The position numbers were made by a program, and so were the translations under genes. The notes below the pieces were generated by a model that was not told the origin of the DNA, did no database searches, and saw only the letters and a program-made list of their open reading frames with translations. Below are positions 15,900 to 26,934 of a stretch of 64,000 nucleotides of DNA, piece by piece. Each line of letters begins with the position of its first letter. Within the stretch, counting starts at the first letter, position 1. Source of the DNA: Tricholomella constricta (lineage: Eukaryota; Basidiomycota; Agaricomycetes; Agaricales; Lyophyllaceae); assembly GCA_013368375.1 (NCBI GenBank), contig JAACJP010000037.1, positions 62,001-126,000 of the forward strand, written 5' to 3'.

Positions 15900-18217
15900 A
15901 TGTCCCACTCGTCGCGGTCCTCGACCACCCTAGACCACACACCGATGCGCCCGACAGAGTCGGCGTTGCCGTCAGATACTACCATGGCGCCTGTATCCCA
16001 GGTTGTTGACATTGAGCACACACCCGTCCATAACGATCCAAGAGCGTGGTCTTCACTTCGAAAGGTTCTGACTTTGTCCTTGAATTCATTTTTGAGATGT
16101 TTTTCTTGACCGAAGCAGCATGTCAGTTTGGCATTGATTGCCTCTGCGTCTATGATCGCTGGGCTAGCGGGGAGTATTCAGAACCGTGAGTCAGATAGCT
16201 TTTTCTGAAGGACGCTTTTGTAGATCGTTCACTACCCTCCACAGCTGCTGTGAAGCAAATGGAATTAGACCTTCCTGCCACAAGCTCTCAGTTTAGTTGG
16301 AGCATATCTGTGTTCATTCTCGTGCAGGGCTTAATGCCTCTAGTCTGGAGTGCAGTCAGTGAAGTGAAAGGTCGCAAGGTGTGTGTTTTCATTGATTTCC
16401 GCCTTGTCCGCGTTCTTATAACATATATAAAGCTTGTTTATCTAATATCACTCGCGCTCTTTACTGTGGGGTCAATTGTGGTGGCGGTAAGCAGGAGCAT
16501 AGGCCTGTGAATGTTCCAGTTCCACGTCGAGGAGAAGTTATCTGACGGCGTTTACGCAGGGTCATCGGATTTCGCTCTCTTCAAGCCGCGGGGTGAGATT
16601 GTGTACAAATTGCCTTAGGCGCAAAGATCTCACACATTTTATACCTAGGTCTAGCGCCGTTATTACCATCGGTGCGGCTACGCTGGCTGATATTTTTGAA
16701 CCGGCGGAGAGAGGTACAAAGGTAACGGCGTACTGGATATCACATTTCATATATCTCTTCTGCATATCCGCTCAACTTTCCTAGATGGGCATCTACTACA
16801 TGGCACCTTTGCTAGGGCCAGTAAGTTTCCCGATCAATTATTGACGCACAGTCCATTCATTGATACTCTAATTTCAAGTCAATCGGACCTATCTTGGGTG
16901 GCGCGTTGACTACGGGCCTACACTGGCGGGCTATCTTTTGGTTTCTCGCGATCGTATCAGGCTCGATCTGCCTGTGCTTTTTGCTGTTTTTCCATGATAC
17001 GTTTCGAAAGGAACGAAGTCTGACATATCAGAGCGTCCTCAGACAGAGGTTGCGGGATGTGAAAAACCGTCCCGTTTCCCCTGTTGATGTCGAGAGCAAT
17101 GCAGAGAAAGTGTCCAAAAACGTCGATCCAGAGAAGAACATGGCACCGGCGGGTATGGCGATTACAGTGACTCTTTCTCTCAGAGACGTTAACCCGTTGA
17201 AGCCGCTCGCCCTGGTCTTGCGTCGATGGAATAACCTCGTTATTCTGTTTGCTTCCGGTGGGCGCCAGAGGTTATGCGAGATACTTAGATCACTCATAAA
17301 CGACAAGGTCTCCTCTTTGCCTTTGGCTTCCTCATCGCCTATACCTCGGCTCGAACCTTGAGCAGCAGATATGATTATAACGCGCTGACTATTGGACTCG
17401 TCTTATTGGCATATGGCCTTGGTGGGCGACTTCATCTGGTCCTGATTTCTTTTGGAGGCTCATACAGGCCTCTGCAGGCTGTGTCACTGGCAGCCTTCTT
17501 GGTGGCCGCTGGTCTGACCATGAACTCGCCAGGCTAAAAGCGGCCAACGGAAACGTTAGCTATCCTGAAGCGAGTTTACGCAATTTCCTATCTCTCAAAC
17601 ATTCATAGGCTAACTCATTCATTATCCAGATGCGTTTGAAGAGTGCTGTTTACAGCGTTTTCATACTTCCTGTATGTGTGTTGGCATTCGGATGGGTTTG
17701 CGAAAAACATGTGCATGTCGCTGCTATTTGTGTCATGTTATTCTGTTGCGGTTTCTTTTCGATGTGCGTCTGGCTTTCCTTGTCTAAACTCCCATGAAGA
17801 TTAACCTATCTTATAAGATGGACCTACTCTAGCACTCTTGCATATATCGTAGATGCGAATGCGGGTCGCTCCTCGTCTGCTGTTGCGACGAACAGCGCCT
17901 TTCGTGGCATTTCCGCCTTCGTGGCCACAGAAATTGCCGTGCCGCTTCAGGTGAGTGTTCGAATCCAACAGTGAATGTCCTTGAAACCTCCAACTCGTTA
18001 TGGGTATACTAGGACGGCCTAGGCGATGGTATGTCACGACTCATTTGCAATCAGGGAATCAACTAACGGTGATGATACAGGTTGGATGTATACGATTTGG
18101 GCAGTGATTATGCTAACGAGTGGGCTTCTCATTCTCCTCGTCTCTTGGCGGGGGGAGCATTGGCGAAGGAAGGCAGAGGAACGGGAAGCGCTGCAAGCGG
18201 GAAAGTACGGATCCTGA
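15900..18217 (+). CDS. MFS drug:H+ antiporter-like transporter 1 (DHA1 type)
   Basis: A plasma-membrane proton-coupled transporter of the DHA1 (Qdr/Tpo-like) group, 528 aa from 14 exons: 15900-16064, 16119-16185, 16245-16378, 16433-16506, 16560-16592, 16649-16721, 16785-16820, 16879-17257, 17308-17421, 17478-17569, 17630-17763, 17818-17950, 18013-18028, 18081-18217. Twelve membrane helices fit. Helix 1 starts at HVSLALIASASMIAGLAG. Motif A is the loop WSAVSEVKGRK. Helix 4 contains AAGSSAVITIGAATLADIF. A charged central loop (VESNAEKVSKNVDPEKN) separates the two halves, and the end is WAVIMLTSGLLILLVSW. Substrate is unknown. Intron 10 (17570-17629) starts GCGAGT where the paralogue has GTAAGT. 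If that site is not spliced, the C-terminal third is lost. Confidence 0.88.
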
Positions 18218-18830
18218 TTCCATATTCTAGAGCTACTGCTTCCTTTCTTGTCCTTGGGCTCTTTAGATGATCAATAGCTCAAAGTAACATACATCACTCC
18301 CCCAAAATAGATCTTGTCTTTATGGCTTTCCCAGCCCACATTGATCTATGTGTTGGTCCATAAGCTGGAAACTTTTCTTTTCAAAAATGAAACGAAAAGC
18401 GAGCGTTTACGTAGCAGGACACTGGTTTTGCCCGGGCTAGCAAAACGTGTTACATGTCGCAGTCCTGGTCAAACAAACCCGCAGCTGTACCTTTCCTAGA
18501 CGCGAGTTAAATAATTTCAAAGTCTAGGGCGGTCCATAGCGTTCGTGTCCTGGGTGCCTAGTTAAAAGCAAGAGACACAAAAGAAGACGAATCTCATGAA
18601 CGATCCATGCCGAGGCGTCATAAATTTGTTCTTCAAGAAAGCAATTGCGGTTTTCAGTGGACACGAGGCATGTGATGATGTCCACATTTTGACCCCTTCT
18701 TTCAAGGTGAATTCAATGGCCCATCAGCGGAGGTTTTTGCCATGCTTGTGTTTCTTCGATCACCGGAAGGCCCAGTGAAGTCGATGTATCCGTTATGTTG
18801 GCGTTTGAGACATTGTTTATTCGTTACATG
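18218..18830. other. intergenic, left flank of the transposon
   Basis: The stretch holds the 3' region of MFS transporter 1. No exon, RNA gene or repeat is recognised before the 10-bp repeat at 18831. Confidence 0.4.
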
Positions 18831-18840
18831 CCTTGAAAAG
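18831..18840. repeat. left 10-bp direct repeat (target-site duplication candidate)
   Basis: CCTTGAAAAG abuts the left terminal inverted repeat. The identical 10-mer abuts the right one at 26925-26934, in the same orientation. Confidence 0.75.
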
Positions 18841-18888
18841 AGTACTACGTACTTTAGTAAGAGTAGCTAGTGAGCCATCACTGAATCG
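18841..18888 (+). repeat. left terminal inverted repeat
   Basis: Imperfect inverted copy of the right end (26886-26924 plus about 26,250-26,275). Shared blocks are TACTAC, ACTTTAGTAA, TAGCTAGT and CATCACTRAATCGGG. Confidence 0.8.
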
Positions 18889-19212
18889 GGAAAGTTTGGA
18901 TAAAACGTTGTGCCAGTTACACTTATTTGGCCAGCTTACGTGGCGACGGTAACGAGTTGTGCGTCGTTCATAATCATTTTGAATGATTGTAAGGGGTTGG
19001 GACACCGTACGATAATAGTATAGAATGATAACTTGCTCATAACATTGCTGCGTGGTGGTATTAGATTTGAAGTAAGGAGAATAATCATGCCAGGTTTCCG
19101 TTCGCCGCCAGAGCACGTCACGAGAGCCACAAGGAGCAGTCCCGCTCTGAGAGTTCAGGTTGTGAATACTGGACTCATGAACTTTGTGGACCCGGCAGCG
19201 GAATGACTTGGA

Positions 19213-22200
19213 CTATAGCCCACCGTAACCAACATCTTCGTCACTGTCTTCGTTGTTGTTGTCATCGGCATTATTTTCGACGTCATCATCACCATCGCCG
19301 TCGCCGTCGTCCTCGCTCTCTTCGTCTTCACTATGGGCATCAGGGCCGGTGGATGGCAGAGGATCGTCTAGGTCCATGTCATTGTCGGGAGCCGGTTCTT
19401 CATCATCGGGATCCCTAGAGACCTGCAATGGCACCAGATGGCCGATACCGCCACCAAGGTACCTAAAAAACATATCCCTGTCAACGAAGCTTTCTCCGTG
19501 CCATGTTAGCTCATTAAGAAGATAGAAATTATATATTTTCCTCACATATCAACATAGTAATTCACCCAATCATCCATGGAGGTTGACGGTCGTGCCACGG
19601 TATGCTGCGCCGGAAGAAGATCTGAAGTGGTCCCAGATGCGAATGAAGGAATGAGATGGGACCCGCGAATGACGAACGACGGGTCTAGGAAGCCGAACGC
19701 GTAGGGATCTGTGTGGGGAACAAAGCCAAGCTTGGGCAACTTTGCATGTCGACGCTGAGATCGATGTCCAGGTTCAACACCGAGCCAGCGAACCCATAAA
19801 AACTGTACGTGATGTTCCTTGTAGGGGGTTTGTGAACGTGGACCTGTGTGACGAACAACGGTGTGGAAGATGCCCATAACCTGAGCATACCAGAACGGGT
19901 GCGCATTTGGTCCAGTTTCAGGTGAACGGACCATTATGAACTTGTGGGTCCGAGGATTGATGGTATCTGATGCGCGGCGGATGTCGTATGTAGTGTAGTT
20001 GACACGAAGAAGGTGAACAGAGTATAGCGTGTTCCCGGTGATTCTGATATCGTTACGGTCCTCGTCAGTAAAATCTTCGTGAGAATCACCATCAAACTCT
20101 CGGGAGAGAAGGCGACCCAGGAGGTGATCTTGAAGTTTGGGAATAAATCCCTGGGACACATTGTTCGGTCAAGGAGAATAGACCTGGACACATTGAGGCT
20201 TACCTTTTTTGCAGGATCAAGTTGGCCTTCGAGCCGCTCGTTGACGAAGGTATATATGTTGATGGGACTTCGACGGGTATTCGAGATGATGTGATGAACG
20301 TTCACGGGTGCGTTGGCGAGTTCTTCGGATTCCACAGCACCTGCGGTCGGAGAATCGTTGCGAAGAACTGTACGTCGATTCACTTGCTTCGCGATTTGCT
20401 TCAATGCATCCTTTTTGTTGGTCCGCGCATAGAGTGTCTTGATCAGACGGTGAGCAAGTTCTCCCTGCGGTCACGTTAGCTCGAGAGATCCAGCAAAAAG
20501 ACAAACACTGACCAGCTGTGTTGAGTACGAATCCGTTGTTCCAAAAGTGCGGATCGAATTGGCGTAATCACCCAACGCGTGAAGTTTATAAAGATGGAGA
20601 TTGAGCTTTTTTGTACGACGTGATGATGCCCAATTGCGCTGATCCTGTCCGACGGTGGCCGTGTGCGATTGTTCCGAAGCAGCAGTCATGAGAGTAGCAG
20701 AACTAGTTGGAGGAATTGCGGGTGCTAACATCGAAGTGGCTGCAGCAAGTCCTTCCGGAGTTGTAACGGCGGCAGCAGCAGTGTTTGGACCACCACTATG
20801 GACCTTGGTCACTTCAGCGGCAGAGTTCACATCCTGGACAGCCTTGGTTCGGCGCACGCGCGCAGCAGCTTCTCCTGGGAGCTCCACGGTGTTGTATGCG
20901 GAGCACGTTAAGTCACGAAACTGACGAATGAGTTGGCCGAATTCAGTGGTTAGGGCCTCGAGAAGTTCGACAGTGGAGTCTGTATGCATTCGAGCTTTGG
21001 CGAGGGCATGCCATTCCGCTGTCCGGTACAGAAGCTTCATGAGCCGCTCATTGTGCGGCTCAGGTAGAAGATCCTCGAACGCCGGAATCGAGCACTGTTG
21101 ATGCATGTACTCGAGTAAGGAGATCCGGCAACGAAAAGCTTGATGAATCGCGCACCTGAAGTAAGTCCTCAAAATCTCGCGCTGCAAGCTTCTTCATTTC
21201 GGAGGCATTGGTTGCGAATTTTCGAATGGTGTCATGCCCAAACGTTGGTGTTCGACGATATCTGTAGTTCTGTAAGTTGAAGATGAACAGAGATTAAACT
21301 TGCACATACCGAAAGTCAAGCTCAGCAATCAGGTCTCCCTGCGGTGACGCAGCATAGAGCAGGCGTATGAGATGCTTGAAGAGGGTCTTCCAGACCCCGA
21401 GCTCAAACTCGTGAAGCAGATCTACAACAAGCATCTTGGAGGGATTGAAGGGCGCCTCGTCAGTACTCAGTTTGCTCGCAAATGCATTCTGTAAATGTCA
21501 TAAGACATCACTATGTCAATCAGCACTGTGGAACGGAAGAATACATACAATTGTTGGGACCGCTGATAATTCCTTGAGGAGCTCCTCAACCCGGATGCCC
21601 GTGATCGAGTGCCCGAGCTCATATATAAGATGGCGTGCCAGGACAACTTTATCCTTCATGAACTCACGCAGTTTCAAACGAACATTGCCGTCGCGAGCAA
21701 GGCCAAGCCGGTCCAACAAGGATTTTGGTACCAAGCAGCGTGGACACGGGCACAGTCCCCTGTCTCGCATAGTGGCCAGGAGCACCCTGAATGTACGGTT
21801 AGTAAACAACCTATGTTCACGAGATACTTGACTTACTTCTCGGGGTAATCAGCTGAATATGTAAATAGCCGAGGATAGATTCGACGCTCGATGCCGTCAA
21901 GACACATTATAACCATGCCATATTTGTAGGCATGAATGAAATCGTCATCGAGAAGGAAATCCCAGATGGCATGCATCAGTTCTCTTCGGCAGTGTGTCAA
22001 AATGTTTTTCTTCTGTGTTTTCCATTTTGCGTGGACCGTAGATGCGAAGTCTTGAAAAGAATCTGGCAACTAATGGCCCGCGACATCAGTACGAAGAACA
22101 TATGTGTAGTGAGGAATATCTTACTGAAGGTATATAGGCTAGGTGATGCATTGCTCCCGAGTTTGGTAGGCCACGGAAGTACTTGGAAAGGTTGCCTAGC

Positions 22201-23542
22201 ATCAAGTAAATTGGCCACGCCTTCGCCATACCGAAGTTTGTAAGATGAGTGCCGTCGGATGAAAACATGATTGCCGCGATAACTTTCTCTCGTTTGCAAT
22301 TAGGATCGTTCGGGGGTACTGGAGATCGTAGTTGGACGTGGTCATGCTCAGCAATGAAGGCATCCGATGTATAGATCTCGCCCATGACGCGCTCCTCCTT
22401 GCCTGTTTCTGGCGACCGGTGAAAAAGTTTGAAAGGAGATAAGTGATAGTGGTGGGCAAGGGGGTCCCGAAAAGCGGCTCTGATGACGGATGTGACTTTC
22501 CGGTAGAGGAGGCCTGGGACCGAAAATTTTGAAGGCGGAACGTCCTTGCTGCCTGACGGAACATCAATGTTTATCGTATGTGATGAGAATTCTCGAAGGA
22601 AGGGGGAGCTTTCGGGATCGCTGATGGCATCGTCGAGCCGTTGATTCTCTCGATGAGCATTGAAAGCTCGAAGATCCTCCGTGGTGAAATCTGGAGCCAG
22701 CAATACATCCTCAACCAAGCGGTTGGCTTCCTCCGCAGACTTCGTGACACTCCCAGAGTTGAAGAAAGTCATGAGGCGATAGATAGACATGTTACGGAAA
22801 GGCCATGGGGGAGAGTGAGAAAACACGCTGAAAAGCGACGCTTGAGGAGCATCTGTAAACGAGAGACCGTCGTTTGCAAGATCAGCCACCGAAACAGCGC
22901 TGTCGGGAACAAACGATGGACGGTGGGGATAGTCGCGCCAGAGGCCAAATATATTCAAAGCAGAAATGAAACGATCACGGACGATAAGTCTAACACGTGG
23001 GAGAGATAGTGCTGGAGGATTGGGCTCATTGATGGGCGGTGGGTCAGGAAGGGCTGGAAGGACATCTCGAAATCGTTCAGGCAAAGTGTAGTTCCGTCGA
23101 GGGCGTCCTGATTGGGTCAAAGCGGGTGGAGGTGGAGGTGATGGAGATGCTGGAGGAGGTAAGGAAGGAGACGGAGATCGCAAATATGCAGTAGATGGCT
23201 CGCCCATGGTGATCTCTGCAGTGTCCAAGTTCTCAACCAGTGCACCCTGAAAGGCTTGGGTAATGGTGATAACGGTACAAATTTTAAACACACCTTGGGT
23301 CTTTTTTTCTTCATCTTCAATGCTTTCTTCATGCTCTGAGCTGCTGCCCTCTCACGTCGGCGAAGGCTCTGCTGATCCTGCGAGATGCGCCAAAGAAGAC
23401 ATGTTTTTCGATGATTCGTATGACCAGAAATGTTTGCTGCTTGAAATTCACAGCCATGTCCCTCGCATTGAAGCTTCATGACAGAATAGAGACCAATCAA
23501 GCACAGAGCACCAATAAGCAGAGTGAGGCGATGCAAATGCAT
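19213..23542 (-). CDS. Plavaka transposase, intact
   Basis: Ten exons (23294-23542, 22125-23246, 21837-22069, 21549-21786, 21310-21488, 21156-21261, 20513-21094, 20204-20464, 19546-20150, 19213-19489) splice in frame to 1,283 aa, or 1,262 aa if the second ATG at 23479 is used. An N-terminal Cys/His cluster (CEGHGC, HTNHRKTC) may bind zinc. A proline-rich linker follows. The conserved core has VYTSD-like GEIYTSDAFIAEH, FSSDGTHLTNFG, LTHCRRELMHAIW, CLDGIERRIYPRLFTYSADY, the knuckle CPCPRC, and VVDLLHEFELGVWKTL. These are Plavaka-family landmarks as I know them. The acidic residues in SSDGTH, SADYPEK and HEFELG are my candidates for the DDE triad. The tail is very acidic (DEDVGYGGL end). No frameshift or stop is seen. 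Confidence 0.9.
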
Positions 23543-24248
23543 CGTGCATGTAGATAAAAAGCCAGACAGTCTCTGTGAAACCGAGTCAGTTGGTAAAGCA
23601 GTTTATTTCTTGAGGCCTGGTTTTGTATAAGAGATTGCCATCGCCTGGAACGGAGCTACCCCTATAGTGGGCATGGTGGACTTGGTAGAAATTGCAAGAG
23701 TTGACCGGAAAATCACTTGGCGGTCAAGCGGGCACAAACATTAAATATTTTTGCCACGCAATAAGTCCATCTTCAGAACCTCCCTCCTGTACGACCACCA
23801 TTTCCACCTCGCTTTTTGGGCCAAGTCGCTTATTTTTGCCTTCTGTACCTCGTTTGTACCTCCAGACTAGTGCATTTGATCTTGTCTGGCCTGTACTTCC
23901 GCCGTAAAACTGCATGCTCATCTCAGCTTGATGTGCCTCTCATTTGCAAGTTGGAAATTGGCGCGCATATCACCATACAAAGACTGGTGTCCACTTCAGC
24001 TTTAACCAGAATGGTTAGAGTGCTTTTTGTACCCCGTTTTATTCCAAAGACATGCGTATTTCTGATTTTTCAGGCCCGTAGATATATTCAAGGCAATTTC
24101 GGCTCAAGGGCATCTCACAAGGTCGTACCACTTCAACATTTTTGAATCAAATTTGCTGCTCCAACAATTGTGCATGGTGCAAAACAATATATATGGTGGG
24201 TCAATTGTTTCTAATAGAGCAGTGTCGCGATTTTACACATTTTTTTCC
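23543..24248. promoter_or_regulatory. shared region between the divergent transposon genes
   Basis: About 700 bp separate the transposase start from the DUF6698 start. It presumably drives both genes. No clear TATA box or repeat stands out. Confidence 0.4.
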
Positions 24249-25797
24249 ATGTCTGCTTTCAACACCACGGCCGCAGCTTCCAACGCTTCCACTCTCCCTC
24301 TCACCTCGGCAACACCTTCTGTCGAGGATCAAGCTGCTGAAATTTTACGCCTCAAGCGCACCATTGCTCAGCTGCATGGCGCAGTCTCTCTCGGAGCCAA
24401 CAAACGGCTGTACGTGGCCAAATTTTATTGTCTATTTTTCCCTCACCGACACTCGACTTCTACAAGAGCATCCACTGTCACCTTAGGACGTGGAATCCGC
24501 AGGGCTGTCAGCCTATTCCAGGACATACCTTCTCTGGTAAGCGAAGCTGACCGCCGTGCCGAGGAGGAAGATGATGATAGTGAGGAGTCCACCGGCCCCA
24601 CTACCGAGGTTACATCTGATTCACAACGCAAGTACGATTTTATTTTATCTGGATTATATATCATCACTAATTGGTATATGTCAGCCGCGATCGCACTTTC
24701 GAAGCTTACAAACAGCTGGTCCTCATGATCCCAGCATTCGAGAGGAACTTGCTTAACACTGATGGAGCTGCTCTAGCCTCGTATTTCGCAATGGTGTGTC
24801 TCATTATCTCCATTTTTTTTTTACGTGTCCAATCCCACCTCAACAGCTTACGCGTGGTGCCAACGATGCACGAAGTGATGATATCAGCACAATGAAGAAG
24901 GCACTCGCAAACTGGCTGAATAAGCGGCCATCCACTAAGCCGCCTCTTAATCCCGAAGACCGTATCAATAGAGGCCTCCAACATGACACAACCGGTGGAC
25001 TCCTGTGTCCTATTGAGTTTGACTGGGACAATATTGAGTGCGTATATAGGTTGTTTTAATCTTTATTTACTCATTTTTACCAGAATTCGTGCCAAGCTTC
25101 GTGCCTGTGAGGAAGGGTTCGACATGTCGAGCAGTTACTTCATCCGCTGCTTCTACAAAGGTGGCAAAGGTGATGCTCAGAATGTGGAGGAAGGATTTCT
25201 TCGGGGGTTCTTGCTCGTCAAAGTAGGTTTATTTCATTTTTATGTGATAATTTACTGATGGTCTACATTAGGCATACTCGCTTGTCTTCACGTCACCATC
25301 GTCTGCAAATCGTGTTATCGATGATGCCGACAACGAGAACACTGCCCCATCTGGATCTACCTCCTCGCCCAAGGCCACCAAATACAGTGTTGCTCAGAAA
25401 TTGAACCTGAATACGGTCACCCCTCGCTCTATTGCCTATGTGGCAGTACTAGTACGTCTTTTGTTCTTTTGATCGAGCTCATTGCTTACACATCTTTAGT
25501 TGCACTTCTCGTTGACGGATGCACCCCATTGGAAGTCGACGTTCAACAACTTGAGCTATGAGCTTATGTACAACTTCATCATCGACTTTTTTGAGGATAC
25601 AAGTGGACCACAGGCCGAGGACCGCATCAAGAGCCTCTTCAAATGGTGGAATAAGTAAGTTGTTGGACAATTCCAGGGTGTGCATAATCTGACCAGTGAC
25701 CATCAGACAAATATTCCCTGTCCGTGCAGCGGCGATGGCAGGTTCGCGTGCTTCGATGAACAAACTTCGCGAGCAACGTGCCCAGCGCGAGGCTTGA
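24249..25797 (+). CDS. DUF6698-family protein inside the transposon
   Basis: Eight exons (24249-24409, 24467-24631, 24685-24793, 24847-25037, 25084-25222, 25272-25451, 25500-25654, 25707-25797) give 396 aa. A short coiled-coil-like start (AAEILRLKRTIAQLHGAV) is followed by GRGIRRAVSLFQDIPSLVSEADRR and then the core: MIPAFERNLL, GANDARSDDISTMKKA, NRGLQHDTTGGLLCPIEFDW, SYFIRCFYKG, and SLFKWWNKQIFP near the end. This layout is that of DUF6698, a family expanded in mushrooms with no known activity. It lies within the inverted repeats and diverges from the transposase, so it is probably the element's second gene. By analogy with TnpA of plant CACTA elements it might bind the ends; that is inference only. 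Confidence 0.8.
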
Positions 25798-26277
25798 CCG
25801 AGCTGCTTAGTATTCTTTTGCTTCATAGTGTGTTGTCGTAGATTGTTTTATTTCGTGGTCAATATGAAAATTTCATATTTGCAATGGTCAATCCACCCAG
25901 ATCTTGAGCTGATTCATATGTCGTTGTAAGTTACTTTCCGAATTGAAGCACTTCTCAATGATTCGAAACCTTATGCTTCATGACGACCAGGCATAAGCAG
26001 AAAAATACATTTCTTGAGTTGAGCAGATGAAGCATGGATATACCTAATCTGTAATGCATTGCGCAATGCCTCAGGAAGTTCAGGAGTTGTCCACCTGGTA
26101 CAAGATTATATAGAAACTGCCTCCAATTGAGAAAAAAGACCCTGCCTGATTATCGAATACTAGACCTTACAAGAAGTGGTAAAAGGTTCTGGTAAATTGA
26201 GGGACTTTTATCAAGTTATACCATAGATATTCTCCTTGCAACCCGTTGCCGAAACTTTCCCGATTTAGTGATGGCTA
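25798..26277. other. right subterminal region of the transposon
   Basis: Non-coding DNA after the DUF6698 stop. At about 26,250-26,275 it holds the inverted counterpart of the left subterminal block (TTTCCCGATTTAGTGATGG). Confidence 0.6.
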
Positions 26278-26885
26278 CTCGCTGAATAACTATTTTGATG
26301 GTGATTAGTCAGTAAATTACTCTGTGAATGACTATTTTGATGGCAAGTTTTCCCTCTGATATTGGCACCAATAATGAATCACTATACTTTGCGTGATGGG
26401 TACGCGTCGGGAAGGAAGTAAATCTCTTCCCATTTGCCTACGTACCAGGGTGTAGCCTCATCAGCGTGCACATATGATGGTGATCTTGGATTGTAATATA
26501 GAGAATGCCGTGAGGAAATACACCAAAGTTAACTGGTTGTTCCAATTGGGGAGCCAGTATAATATGGTCCTCCTCCTCCTCCAATGTCTGAACTCTAGTA
26601 GTACATCTGTCATTTGTGTACAGACAATCAGTTCCTTCAGTGGAGTCTTCAGAAGATAATGGCAGCCACGACCATACAAGTTTATTACCTGCTCACCATT
26701 GTTGCCCGACACCTCCCGGAAATACGAGCAATGACGCGTTGACGGCCCATAGAATGCACAATCAATACTGAATCGATAAAAAAAGTAATATATCTCTTTC
26801 TTCATCAAAATAGTGATTCGAGACATCAAAATAGTGACTCGAGACATCAAAATAGTGACTCGCAACAAAATAGTGATTCAGCGAG
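26278..26885. mobile_element. nested MITE-like element, 608 bp
   Basis: The ends are inverted repeats: CTCGCTGAATAACTATTTTG at the left, and the reverse complement of CAAAATAGTGATTCAGCGAG at the right. They differ at one position in 20. TA dinucleotides flank both ends (26276-26277, 26886-26887), as for a Tc1/mariner-type insertion. The element splits the right terminal sequence of the Plavaka transposon: removing it rejoins GTGATGGC with the TAGCTAACTAGC block so that the right end pairs with the left. It has no credible coding frame, so it is non-autonomous. It must have inserted after the Plavaka element. Confidence 0.75.
26803..26885. repeat. 21-bp subterminal tandem repeats of the MITE
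   Basis: Three tandem units of period 21 (core CATCAAAATAGTGAYTCG) occupy 26803-26865, followed by a partial unit that forms the right inverted repeat. Related single units occur in inverted orientation near the left end (ACTATTTTGATGG at about 26289-26301 and 26331-26343). Confidence 0.8.
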
Positions 26886-26924
26886 TAGCTAACTAGCTAA
26901 ATATTACTAAAGTTGTAGTACCTC
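26886..26924 (-). repeat. right terminal inverted repeat of the Plavaka element
   Basis: Outer part of the right end, pairing with 18841-18875. The inner part is displaced to about 26,250-26,275 by the nested MITE. Confidence 0.75.
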
Positions 26925-26934
26925 CCTTGAAAAG
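26925..26934. repeat. right 10-bp direct repeat (target-site duplication candidate)
   Basis: CCTTGAAAAG, identical to 18831-18840. Confidence 0.75.

Larger units (their letters stand above)
18841..26924. mobile_element. Plavaka-type DNA transposon with two divergent genes (8.1 kb)
   Basis: The element spans 8,084 bp between two identical 10-bp direct repeats and has terminal inverted repeats. The left end reads (AG)TACTACGTACTTTAGTAA. The right end, on the minus strand, reads (GAGG)TACTACAACTTTAGTAA, and both continue into TAGCTAGT-AGC. A further subterminal match (GCCATCACTGAATCGGGAAAG on the left; its inverted copy at about 26,250-26,275 on the right) shows that the ends pair once the nested 608-bp insertion is removed. 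Inside are an intact Plavaka transposase on the minus strand and an intact DUF6698 gene on the plus strand, diverging from a 0.7-kb shared region. Both frames are unbroken, so insertion is probably recent. Ten base pairs is longer than the 2-4 bp usual for the CACTA/CMC relatives of Plavaka. Confidence 0.85.

Noticed and set aside
26803..26885. CRISPR-like array
   Set aside because: The 21-bp units are directly adjacent without spacers and belong to a eukaryotic transposon end.
18841..26924. 2-4 bp target-site duplication as expected for CACTA-like elements
   Set aside because: No matching short repeat sits at a better boundary, while a perfect 10-mer abuts both inverted ends.
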